This document shows, one piece after another, positions 1 to 7,398 of a stretch of DNA of 64,000 nucleotides. The notes beneath the pieces are model-generated. The model was not told the origin of the DNA and did no database searches. It saw nothing but the letters and a program-made list of their open reading frames with translations. The DNA is from CAIWHR01 sp963813415 (GTDB lineage Bacteria > Pseudomonadota > Gammaproteobacteria > Burkholderiales > Casimicrobiaceae). Numbering within the stretch: the first letter of the stretch is position 1; every line of letters begins with the position of its first letter. The DNA lies in NCBI GenBank assembly GCA_963813415.1, contig CAWEYW010000005.1, forward strand, positions 124,001 through 188,000, in the 5' to 3' direction. The translations under genes were made by a program, and so were the position numbers.

Positions 1-246
1 CTGATCGAGGTCGGCGTCGGCGATGTCGTACCAGGCGCGCATCGGATAGCCGCCGTTGACGGTGACCCGCCGGACCGGTGCGTGCGGAAAAATGAACCGT
101 GCCGAGAGAGTATCCGGGAGCTTCAGCTCTTCGACCATCGGGACGAAATCATTGCCGTCCGCACCGAGCCCGTGCAGCACGATGATGGTGGCATCGGGCC
201 GTGGTCCCGTTTCGAGCTCAATGCAGGGCAATCGGTCAGTCGACAT
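1..246 (-). CDS. Carboxylesterase/phospholipase family alpha/beta hydrolase, truncated at the left edge
   Basis: The first 82 residues of a cytosolic serine esterase of the Abhydrolase_2 (carboxylesterase/YpfH-like) family. Visible are an N-terminal strand followed by the oxyanion-loop motif LHGLGADGNDF and, further on, FIFPHAPVRRVTVNGG and MRAWYDI, all typical of this family. The catalytic Ser, Asp and His lie beyond the window edge. The ATG is at 246, and 160 bp separate it from the divergent lipoprotein gene at 407. The family call rests on these motifs; the substrate is unknown. Confidence 0.85.
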   Translation of the reverse strand, partial: MSTDRLPCIELETGPRPDATIIVLHGLGADGNDFVPMVEELKLPDTLSARFIFPHAPVRRVTVNGGYPMRAWYDIADADLDQ

Positions 247-406
247 GAGATGATCCCAGATTTGCGTCCAGCGCTTCTCCGGTTGCTTAGTTGCGGTCAC
301 CGGAACGAAGTTCAGGGCTTCGGAAGGCCACCCTCCGCTGCCTCACGAACCGCGTGCGGATCGTCGCTCCTTCGAAATGCGTTCTCTCCTACCCTGCGTG
401 CGACAC

Positions 407-1567
407 ATGAAACGATGGCGTCGCACGGTGTTGACGACCAGTGGCGTCGCGCTGACGGTGTTGGCCCTGACGGCCTGCTTGTCGCCACCGGGTGCGTCGA
501 CGCAGGGTGATGCGGCATCACGCGCTGCGTCGCACCGGTTCCAGAACACTTATACCGACGTGAACCCCGGCGGCTTCTGGAAATGGCAATGGGAGCGCTG
601 GACGAGTGGCAAACCATCGGTCCCTGAAGGTGGCTGGCACTTTCCCGTCCGCCACCCGGACATTGCATACCTCGCATCGAACACAACTACGCCGACGATG
701 ACATGGATCGGTCACGCCACGGTCCTGCTGCAGCTCGGTGGCGTCAACATTCTGACCGATCCGCAGTTCAGCGAGCGCGCGTCACCGTTCACGTTCCTCG
801 GGCCGCGGCGCTGGGTGCCCCCTGCCCTGTCGCTCGAAGAATTGCCGCATGTCGACATCGTCATCGTTTCGCACAGCCACTACGATCATCTCGACGATGA
901 CACCGTACGCGAGCTCGCACGGCAACGCGGGGGGCCGCCGCGGTTCTACGTACCGCTCGGTCTGGGCGCGTGGTGCAGGGAACGCGGTATTACGCAGGTG
1001 ACCGAGCTCGGCTGGTGGGACGAGCAGATCGATGGCACCCTGACGGTCCACCTCGTTCCTGTCCAGCACTGGAGTGCACGCACACCGTGGGACCGCAACG
1101 AGACCTTGTGGGGAGGCTTCGTCATCGAGGCACCGGGCGCCCGCGTGTTCTTCGCCGGCGATACGGGCTACTCAAAGGACTTCGCAGATATCGCGCGGCG
1201 CTTCCCATGGTTCGATCTTGCCATCCTGCCGATCGGCGGCTATGAGCCGCGCTGGTTCATGGCACCGCAGCACATCGATCCCGCCCAGGCCGTGCAGATC
1301 CACAGGGACCTGCACGCGCACGCGTCCGTCGGCGTGCACTGGGGCACGTTCGCGCTGTCCGACGAGCCGCTCGACGAACCGCCGCGCAAGCTTGCGCAGG
1401 CACTCGCTGCGGCGGGGATCGACTCGTCGGCATTCTGGGTGTTGGAGCATGGGGAGACCCGCGTCATCACGCCGCACATCGCCGATCGGGGCACCGACAT
1501 CAGGCAGCCGGGATCGCCGCAGGCCGAGGTATCCTCGGGGCAGCACAACTCCATTCGCCGTCCATGA
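407..1567 (+). CDS. Metallo-beta-lactamase-fold hydrolase, predicted lipoprotein (NAPE-PLD/UlaG-like)
   Basis: A 386-residue metal-dependent hydrolase. The zinc motif HSHYDH is at residues about 156-161, and further metal ligands are suggested by FFAGDTGYSKDF and by the C-terminal GVHWGTF segment. The start at 407 is preferred over an upstream in-frame ATG at 377 because it gives a clean lipoprotein signal: basic n-region MKRWRR, hydrophobic core, then the lipobox LTAC with Cys24. The layout resembles membrane-associated NAPE-PLD-like phosphodiesterases, but the substrate cannot be told. Its stop overlaps the IclR start by 4 bp (ATGA), so the two are probably co-translated. Confidence 0.85.
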   Translation: MKRWRRTVLTTSGVALTVLALTACLSPPGASTQGDAASRAASHRFQNTYTDVNPGGFWKWQWERWTSGKPSVPEGGWHFPVRHPDIAYLASNTTTPTMTWIGHATVLLQLGGVNILTDPQFSERASPFTFLGPRRWVPPALSLEELPHVDIVIVSHSHYDHLDDDTVRELARQRGGPPRFYVPLGLGAWCRERGITQVTELGWWDEQIDGTLTVHLVPVQHWSARTPWDRNETLWGGFVIEAPGARVFFAGDTGYSKDFADIARRFPWFDLAILPIGGYEPRWFMAPQHIDPAQAVQIHRDLHAHASVGVHWGTFALSDEPLDEPPRKLAQALAAAGIDSSAFWVLEHGETRVITPHIADRGTDIRQPGSPQAEVSSGQHNSIRRP

Positions 1568-2412
1568 CAACCAGCATCATGCCGCACCGGTTCACCGCGC
1601 CACCGCGCCGCGGCCGTACCCCGTCGAAACCCGGCGCCGTGACCGGTCAGGTCCAGAGCCTTACGCGCGGGCTGCAGATCCTCGAATCGCTCGGGCGCGC
1701 CGAAGGCGGCCTGACGCTCACCGAGGTCGCGCATCGCGTGACCCTGCCCGCCTCCACCACGCATCGTCTGCTCTCCACGCTGGAAAAGATGGGCTACGTT
1801 TACCAGGCGGGCGATCTCGGGCTCTGGTATGTCGGCCTGCAGGCGTTCGCGGTCGGCTCGAGCTTTCTCAGCAACCGCGACTTCGTTGCGCAAAGCCACA
1901 CGTACATGCGCCGGCTGATGGAGCAATCCGGCGAAACAGCCAATCTCGCCGTGCTCGATGGCAGCGAAGCCGTATTCATCGCCCAGGTGCAGTGTCGCGA
2001 GATCATGCGCTTGCTCGTGAAGCTCGGCAGCCGCGCCCCGCTGCATGCGTCCGGTGTGGGCAAGGCGATATTCGCGGCGTTGCCGGATGACCAGATCGAT
2101 GCGCTCCTCAAGGTGCGCGGATTGCCGCGCATCACGGAGAGCACCATTGTCGCGCCCGAGACCATGTGGGCGGCGCTGCGTGTCATCCGCCAGCGCGGCT
2201 GGTCCTTCGACGATGAGGAGCATCTGCTCGGGACGCGATGCGTGGCGGCTTCCATCTATGACGAGCATGCGGAGCCGCTTTGTGCCATTTCCCTCGCCGG
2301 GCCCGCGACACGGCTGCCCGACGAGCGCATCAAGCAGCTCGGCCCGCTCGTGGCGCACACGGCCGAAGAGATCACGCGCAAGCTAGGCGGCCGCTGGCCC
2401 CATCCGTACTAG
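1564..2412 (+). CDS. IclR family transcriptional regulator
   Basis: A 282-residue DNA-binding regulator. The N-terminal winged helix (about residues 27-85) reads SLTRGLQILESLGRAEGGLTLTEVA in two stretches and continues with LPASTTHRLLSTLEKMGYV, the IclR signature. The C-terminal effector-binding domain includes LHASGVGKAIFA and RGWSFDDEEHLLGTRCVAA. IclR proteins commonly control catabolism of aromatic or short organic acids. The ATG overlaps the stop of the upstream lipoprotein hydrolase, so the natural target may include that gene, but no operator could be identified. Confidence 0.92.
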   Translation: MTTSIMPHRFTAPPRRGRTPSKPGAVTGQVQSLTRGLQILESLGRAEGGLTLTEVAHRVTLPASTTHRLLSTLEKMGYVYQAGDLGLWYVGLQAFAVGSSFLSNRDFVAQSHTYMRRLMEQSGETANLAVLDGSEAVFIAQVQCREIMRLLVKLGSRAPLHASGVGKAIFAALPDDQIDALLKVRGLPRITESTIVAPETMWAALRVIRQRGWSFDDEEHLLGTRCVAASIYDEHAEPLCAISLAGPATRLPDERIKQLGPLVAHTAEEITRKLGGRWPHPY

Positions 2413-2511
2413 TCTCGCCGGTCGGAGCGGTTCACCGGCGCCACGCAACCGGCGCGACGACACGCTGGACTTCGGGGCGGGCGATCGTCGGCACTGCGAA
2501 TACCGCACGCG

Positions 2512-2760
2512 TCAGCGTTCGACGGTTGTGTCGGGGTCCGGCTCGCTCAGGAACTGGAGCAGCCGCCGCCCCTTCATCGTCGGCTCGATGCCGCAGGTAG
2601 TCGGCTCGACGAGGCCGCACGCCAGCAGCGACTCCTTGCTTTGCAGCGAAATCGGAGCGCCGCGCGCGCAGCGTTGCAGGTTCCTGGCGAGTTGTGCCGT
2701 CACGGCAGGCACCTCTCCCGGCTCCATGCGCCTGATGAGGCATCCCCCGTCGATCGTCAT
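2512..2760 (-). CDS. Small unknown protein (82 aa), possible winged-helix-like
   Basis: No family was recognised. The predicted 82-residue protein starts MTIDGGCLIRRMEPGEVPAV and has a middle segment (QSKESLLACGLVEPTTCG) that reads like the helix-turn region of a small winged helix, followed by a charged C-terminus. The ATG overlaps the stop of the upstream minus-strand frame by ATGA, which is the main argument that both are real. There is no membrane segment or signal peptide. It lies convergent with the IclR gene, 99 bp away. Confidence 0.45.
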   Translation of the reverse strand: MTIDGGCLIRRMEPGEVPAVTAQLARNLQRCARGAPISLQSKESLLACGLVEPTTCGIEPTMKGRRLLQFLSEPDPDTTVER

Positions 2761-3116
2761 CGCCGCTCCGTCGCCCGCCCGAACGTCGGCGCTCCAAAAC
2801 GCATTCCGTAATCGGCACGCACTTGGTCGCCGTTCACGATGTCCGCGATCGTGCGCAGCATGCAGCGGCACGTGATCGGCACATGGCGCGTCCATGCCCA
2901 ACGCAGAGCAGGACGAATTGCGAGTGTAGTCCCCGCGGCCAGCCTGTGGAATCGGGCGACGCGTCTTGCGCTTGGCGATCGCGTGCCGGGCGAGCACGCC
3001 CAAGGAGGCGCCTCGAGCGGCTCGTGCGACGCAAAGGTCGCCAGGCCGATCATCGGGGCGGAGCACGCCTCGGCCCCCTTCTCCCGTTGGAGCGCGATGC
3101 AGCTGGTCCGCACCAT
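2757..3116 (-). CDS. Unknown Cys-containing protein (about 119 aa)
   Basis: No family was recognised. The frame is open from 3209, but the ATG at 3116 is preferred because upstream starts run into the divergent HAD gene at 3141. The C-terminal third (CMLRTIADIVNGDQVRADYG) looks like genuine folded protein, while the middle is Pro/Arg-rich and less convincing. There are several Cys residues, including a CRC pair. It ends in an ATGA overlap with the next small gene. The reading could be wrong or the gene decayed: this is the weakest coding call in the region. Confidence 0.35.
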   Translation of the reverse strand: MVRTSCIALQREKGAEACSAPMIGLATFASHEPLEAPPWACSPGTRSPSARRVARFHRLAAGTTLAIRPALRWAWTRHVPITCRCMLRTIADIVNGDQVRADYGMRFGAPTFGRATERR

Positions 3117-3140
3117 CACGAGGTACGGTACCCTCGCGGA

Positions 3141-3578
3141 ATGGCAGAAGAGATCGTCATCTTCGACATCGACGGGACCCTCGCGGACGTTTCCGAGCGG
3201 ATCCATCACGTGCGCGCGAAACCGAAGAACTGGGATGCGTTCTTCGAGGGAATGGCGCAGGACCGGGCCATTCGATCCATGGTTCGGCTATGCAACATTC
3301 TGCATGCGGCCGGCGTGCACATCGTCCTGTGCTCCGGCCGGACGGAGCAGTATCGGCAGGAGACGGTGCGGTGGCTGGAACGCGAGGGCGTGCGCTACCA
3401 CGACCTGCGCCTGCGCCGCGACGGTGACCGGCGCAGCGATGCCATCGCCAAGAAGGAGATGCTGCGTGGTCTCGACCGTTCCGAGATCCTGTTCGTCGTC
3501 GAGGACCGGAGCCGCGTCGTCGAGATGTGGCGCGCCGAAGGCTTCGTCTGCCTGCAGTGCGCGCCCGGCGAGTTCTGA
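3141..3578 (+). CDS. HAD superfamily phosphatase, polynucleotide-kinase-phosphatase-like
   Basis: A 145-residue single-domain HAD hydrolase. Motif I is FDIDGTLAD (nucleophile Asp9, acid Asp11), motif II is VLCSGRTEQYR, motif III is about KKEML, and motif IV is VVEDRSRVVEMW. The short cap, the SGRTE motif and the size resemble the 3'-phosphatase domain of T4-type polynucleotide kinases and related acid phosphatases. No kinase domain is attached. The ATG at 3141 is the only start that gives the family's N-terminus. It is followed by the NAD synthetase gene after about 100 bp on the same strand. Confidence 0.85.
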   Translation: MAEEIVIFDIDGTLADVSERIHHVRAKPKNWDAFFEGMAQDRAIRSMVRLCNILHAAGVHIVLCSGRTEQYRQETVRWLEREGVRYHDLRLRRDGDRRSDAIAKKEMLRGLDRSEILFVVEDRSRVVEMWRAEGFVCLQCAPGEF

Positions 3579-3681
3579 CCCTGCGCTGACCGCGTCGCCG
3601 CACCGGACTGCGACGACCGGGCATAATGACGCCGGCAACGCCGAACATCAGGGTCGCCCGGCAAGGTCCCCGCAACACGAC

Positions 3682-5730
3682 ATGAACGACGGCTTCTTTT
3701 CCCACCATCGGCAGGGCTTCGTCCGCGTGGCGGCATGCACGCCGCGCGTCGCCGTCGGCGATCCCGCAGCCAACGCCGACGAAACGCTCGCGCTCATGCA
3801 CGACGGCGAGGCGCGGCATGTGGACCTCATGCTCTTCCCCGAGCTCGGGATCAGCGCCTACGCCATCGACGACCTGCTGCTGCAGGACGCGCTGCTCGAT
3901 GCCGTCGAGACGGCGCTCGCGCGCCTCGTCGCCGCGTCGGTGGCGTTGCGTCCCGTTTTCGTCGTTGGCGCCCCGGTCCGCCGGAACGGCCGGCTGTACA
4001 ACTGCGCGGTCGTGTTCGCGCGTGGACTCATCCTGGGCGTCGTGCCCAAGTCCTATCTTCCCAATTACCGGGAATATTACGAGGGCCGCTGGTTCGCGCC
4101 CGGCGCCGGTGTTGCGGGACTCGATGTGACGATCGCCGGGCAGCAGGCGCCGTTCGGCACTGACCTGCTCTTTGCCGCAGCCGAGTTGCCCGATTTCGTT
4201 TTTCATGTCGAGATCTGCGAGGACTTCTGGGCGCCCGCGCCGCCGTCGACCAAGGGGGCGCTGGCCGGCGCACTGATCCTGTGCAACCTGTCGGCATCCA
4301 ACATCGTGGTCGGCAAGGCCGTCGACCGCGACGTGCTGTGCCGCTCGCAGTCGATCCGCTGCCTCGCGGCGTACGCGTACGCTGCAGCCGGGCCGGGCGA
4401 GAGCACCACCGACCTTGCCTGGGACGGCCAGGCCAGCATTCACGAGCTCGGCGCGTTGCTCGCGCAGAGCGCCCGGTTTCCAGCGGCGAACCAGATGGCC
4501 GTCGCGGACGTCGACGTCGAACGCCTGCGCCTGGAGCGCATGCGCACGCTGACGTTCAACGCCGCGGTCAATGCCGCCGGTCATCCCGAGCACGTTTTTC
4601 GGCGCATCCGGTTCGAGCATCGGCCGACATTCGCGGATGCCGGCCTCGAGCGGGCCATCGATCGCTTCCCGTTCGTGCCGGACGATCCCGCACGCCTCGA
4701 CCTGGACTGCTACGAAGCGTTCAACATCCAGGTGCAGGGTCTCATGAAGCGCCTGCAAGTCACCAATGGCGAGCGCCTGGTGATCGGGGTGTCCGGCGGA
4801 CTCGATTCGACCCATGCGCTCATCGTCGCCGCCAAGGCATTCGATACTTTGCATCTGCCGCGCAAGAACATCCTCGGTTTCACGATGCCGGGCTTCGCGA
4901 CCTCGGAGGGGACGAAGTCCAACGCCTGGGCGCTGATGAACGCTCTTGGGGTGACGGGCGAGGAAATCGACATCAAGCCGGCAGCCGAGCGAATGCTGCA
5001 GGACATCGGCCACCCGTACGCGCAAGGCCAACCGGTGTACGACGTCACCTTCGAGAACGTGCAGGCCGGCCTGCGCACGGATTACCTCTTCCGGCTCGCC
5101 AACGAGCGCCGCGCCTTCGTGCTCGGCACCGGCGATCTGTCGGAGCTCGCGCTCGGCTGGTGTACCTATGGTGTCGGCGACCAGATGAGCCATTACAACG
5201 TGAACAGCTCGGTCTCCAAGACACTCATCCAGTATCTCGTGCGCTGGGTGGTGCACACCAAGCAGTTCGACGACGCGGCCTGCGCAACGCTGCTGTCGAT
5301 TCTCGAGACCGAGATCTCACCCGAGTTGGTGCCCGCGGGTGCGACGGGAGATATCCAGAGCACGCAGTCGAAGGTCGGGCCTTACGAACTGCAGGACTTC
5401 CACCTTTACTACATCACCCGGTATGGACTCCGCCCGTCGAAGGTGGCGTTTCTCGCGTGGCATGCGTGGCGCAATTTGGACCGCGGCGCGTGGCCGCCGA
5501 ACTTTCCCGTCAGCGCGCGCCATGCTTATGAGCTGGCCGAGATCAAGAAGTGGCTGGCGGTGTTCCTCTACCGGTTTTTCGAGATCAGTCAGTTCAAGCG
5601 CTCGGCCATGCCTAACGGGCCGAAGGTAGTCTCGGGGGGCAACCTGTCTCCGCGCGGGGATTGGCGAGCCCCTTCCGACGGCAACGCCAACGTGTGGCTC
5701 GACGAGCTCGAGCGCAACGTACCGGGCTGA
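3682..5730 (+). CDS. nadE: Glutamine-dependent NAD+ synthetase, long (Mycobacterium-type) form
   Basis: Makes NAD+ from nicotinic acid adenine dinucleotide, ATP and glutamine. It has 682 residues and two domains. The N-terminal nitrilase-type glutaminase carries the Glu54, Lys123 and Cys179 triad in LFPELGISAY, VVPKSYLPNY and HVEICEDFW. The C-terminal synthetase has the PP-loop SGGLDS at residues 371-376 and a GTGDLSELALGW motif. Length and sequence match the roughly 680-residue mycobacterial NadE rather than the about 540-residue glutaminase-fused form. The ATG at 3682 starts the family N-terminus (MNDGFFSHHRQGFVRVAACT); the open frame extends far upstream but looks non-coding. Confidence 0.96.
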   Translation: MNDGFFSHHRQGFVRVAACTPRVAVGDPAANADETLALMHDGEARHVDLMLFPELGISAYAIDDLLLQDALLDAVETALARLVAASVALRPVFVVGAPVRRNGRLYNCAVVFARGLILGVVPKSYLPNYREYYEGRWFAPGAGVAGLDVTIAGQQAPFGTDLLFAAAELPDFVFHVEICEDFWAPAPPSTKGALAGALILCNLSASNIVVGKAVDRDVLCRSQSIRCLAAYAYAAAGPGESTTDLAWDGQASIHELGALLAQSARFPAANQMAVADVDVERLRLERMRTLTFNAAVNAAGHPEHVFRRIRFEHRPTFADAGLERAIDRFPFVPDDPARLDLDCYEAFNIQVQGLMKRLQVTNGERLVIGVSGGLDSTHALIVAAKAFDTLHLPRKNILGFTMPGFATSEGTKSNAWALMNALGVTGEEIDIKPAAERMLQDIGHPYAQGQPVYDVTFENVQAGLRTDYLFRLANERRAFVLGTGDLSELALGWCTYGVGDQMSHYNVNSSVSKTLIQYLVRWVVHTKQFDDAACATLLSILETEISPELVPAGATGDIQSTQSKVGPYELQDFHLYYITRYGLRPSKVAFLAWHAWRNLDRGAWPPNFPVSARHAYELAEIKKWLAVFLYRFFEISQFKRSAMPNGPKVVSGGNLSPRGDWRAPSDGNANVWLDELERNVPG

Positions 5731-5765
5731 GGACGACATGCCAGGCGCGCGTTCTGCGGCCCGGC

Positions 5766-6188
5766 CTACCGCGCGAACTTGGTCGACAGCACGACCAGTG
5801 TCTGCGTCCGCTCGATGCCGGGCAGCTGGCCAATGTGGTCGAGGCAGCGATCGAGCTCCGCCGTCGTGCGGGCCTCGACCGTCACGACATAGTCGAAAAC
5901 GCCGCTGACGGCGTGCAGTGCCGAGCAGTGCGGCATGGCGCGCAACTCCCGCACGACCTGGTCGGACTGTTTCGGGTTCACGTTCAAGAGCACCTGCGCC
6001 GACACGTTCGCGGCCTGCCGGTTGGCGAGCCGCACGGTGTAACCGGCGATGATGCCGCTCCGCTCGAGGCGCCGAATGCGCTCCTGCACCGTCGTGCGGG
6101 AGATGCCGAGCTTGCGCGCGATCGAGGCCGTCGACTCCCGCGCGTTCGCACTCAGGAGCGCGAGCAGCTGATGATCATCGGTGCTCAT
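5766..6188 (-). CDS. Lrp/AsnC family transcriptional regulator
   Basis: A 140-residue feast/famine regulator. The N-terminal helix-turn-helix (about residues 10-45) includes ESTASIARKLGISRTTVQER. A C-terminal RAM ligand-binding domain carries a VSGVFDYVVTVEA stretch. It is divergent from the saccharopine-dehydrogenase-like gene with 113 bp between the starts, so it very likely controls that module and itself. The effector is probably an amino acid, with lysine suggested only by the neighbours. It is convergent with nadE. Confidence 0.93.
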   Translation of the reverse strand: MSTDDHQLLALLSANARESTASIARKLGISRTTVQERIRRLERSGIIAGYTVRLANRQAANVSAQVLLNVNPKQSDQVVRELRAMPHCSALHAVSGVFDYVVTVEARTTAELDRCLDHIGQLPGIERTQTLVVLSTKFAR

Positions 6189-6206
6189 GGCGAATTGTCT
6201 GGTAAC

Positions 6207-6252
6207 CCCGGCGAATCGACGGGAATTCTACTGCTTCCGACGGTTCGCCGGG
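6207..6252. promoter_or_regulatory. Candidate operator: 9-bp inverted repeat in the Lrp/dehydrogenase divergent region
   Basis: CCCGGCGAA at 6207-6215 is perfectly inverted as TTCGCCGGG at 6244-6252, with 28 bp between the arms. Its position midway between the divergent Lrp gene and the dehydrogenase start fits a shared operator, since Lrp proteins bind paired sites as oligomers. The sequence does not match a known Lrp consensus. Confidence 0.3.
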
Positions 6253-6301
6253 TGCCATTCGGCGCCCAGTCCGGCTACGCTCTTCGCTCCAGGAGAATCC
6301 A

Positions 6302-7375
6302 ATGGCCACAAGACTCGCATTGATCGGCGCCGGGAAGATCGGCGACGCCATCGTCAACCTGCTCCACGCCACAGGCGACTACGACATCACCGTCGCCGAC
6401 TGCGAGGCCGAACGGCTGCAGCCCGTGACGCGTCCGGGCGTGCGCTCCATCCAGGTGGACTGCACGGATGCGCGTGCGTTAACGGAGCTGCTCGACGGCC
6501 AGAAGGTCGTCGTTTCCGCATCGCCGTTCTATCTCACGCCGGCGATCGCCACGGCGGCACGGCGCGGCGGTGTGCATTACTTCGACCTCACCGAGGACGT
6601 GGCGAGCACGCGCGCCGTGAAGGCGCTGGCCGAGGGGGCGGGCACGGCATTCGTCCCGCAATGCGGCCTCGCGCCGGGTTACGTCTCCATCGTCGCCCGC
6701 CATCTGACGCGGCAGTTCGAGACCCTGCGCGACGTGCAGATGCGTGTGGGTGCGCTTCCCATCTACCCGACCAACGCCCTCAAGTACAACCTCACGTGGA
6801 GCACCGATGGTCTGATCAACGAATACTGCAACGTGTGCGAAGCGATCATCGACGGCGACCGCCGCGAGACGCTGCCGCTCGAGGAAGTGGAGGCGTTCTC
6901 GCTGGACGGCATCGCCTATGAGGCCTTCAACACCTCGGGGGGACTGGGCACCCTCTGCGATACGCTGCTGGGTGGGGTCGAGAACCTCAGCTACAAGACG
7001 GTGCGCTATCCGGGCCATCGCGACATCGTCAAGATGCTGATCCGCGATCTGCGGCTGGGCCAGCGGCGTGCGCTGCTGAAGGACGTCCTGGAGACCGCCA
7101 TCCCGATCACCAAGCAGGACGTGGTGCTCATCTTCATCACCGTGAGCGGGACGCGCCAAGGGCGGCTCACCCAGGAAACGTATGCAAAGAAGATCTACAG
7201 CCAGGACGTGAACGGCACCCATCTGTCGGCCATCCAGGTGACCACCGCCGCGGGCGTTTGCGCGATGGTGGATCTCCTGCTCGAGGGCAAGCTCCCGCAG
7301 CGCGGCTTCGTCCGCCAGGAGCACGCTGCGCTCCCGGACTTTCTCGCCAACCGGTTTGGTCGGCATTATCACTAG
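6302..7375 (+). CDS. Saccharopine dehydrogenase-like NAD(P)-binding oxidoreductase
   Basis: A 357-residue enzyme of the saccharopine dehydrogenase/lysine dehydrogenase family. The Rossmann motif is at the N-terminus (ALIGAGKIGDAIVNLL). The substrate domain has CGLAPGYVSIVARHL and an NTSGGLGTLCDTL segment characteristic of the family. Such enzymes release or form aminoadipate semialdehyde from saccharopine, or directly from lysine. An AGGAGA ribosome-binding site precedes the ATG. The next gene, 23 bp downstream, is an aldehyde dehydrogenase that would oxidise that semialdehyde. No lysine-ketoglutarate reductase domain is fused or adjacent, so direct lysine 6-dehydrogenase activity is an alternative. 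Confidence 0.88.
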   Translation: MATRLALIGAGKIGDAIVNLLHATGDYDITVADCEAERLQPVTRPGVRSIQVDCTDARALTELLDGQKVVVSASPFYLTPAIATAARRGGVHYFDLTEDVASTRAVKALAEGAGTAFVPQCGLAPGYVSIVARHLTRQFETLRDVQMRVGALPIYPTNALKYNLTWSTDGLINEYCNVCEAIIDGDRRETLPLEEVEAFSLDGIAYEAFNTSGGLGTLCDTLLGGVENLSYKTVRYPGHRDIVKMLIRDLRLGQRRALLKDVLETAIPITKQDVVLIFITVSGTRQGRLTQETYAKKIYSQDVNGTHLSAIQVTTAAGVCAMVDLLLEGKLPQRGFVRQEHAALPDFLANRFGRHYH

Positions 7376-7398
7376 TGGCGGCGTCCCGGATCCCAGCG

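Noticed and set aside
2839..3681. Upstream extension of nadE through the HAD gene
   Set aside because: The frame is open, but it overlaps the well-supported HAD phosphatase in another frame, and the NadE family N-terminus begins at 3682.
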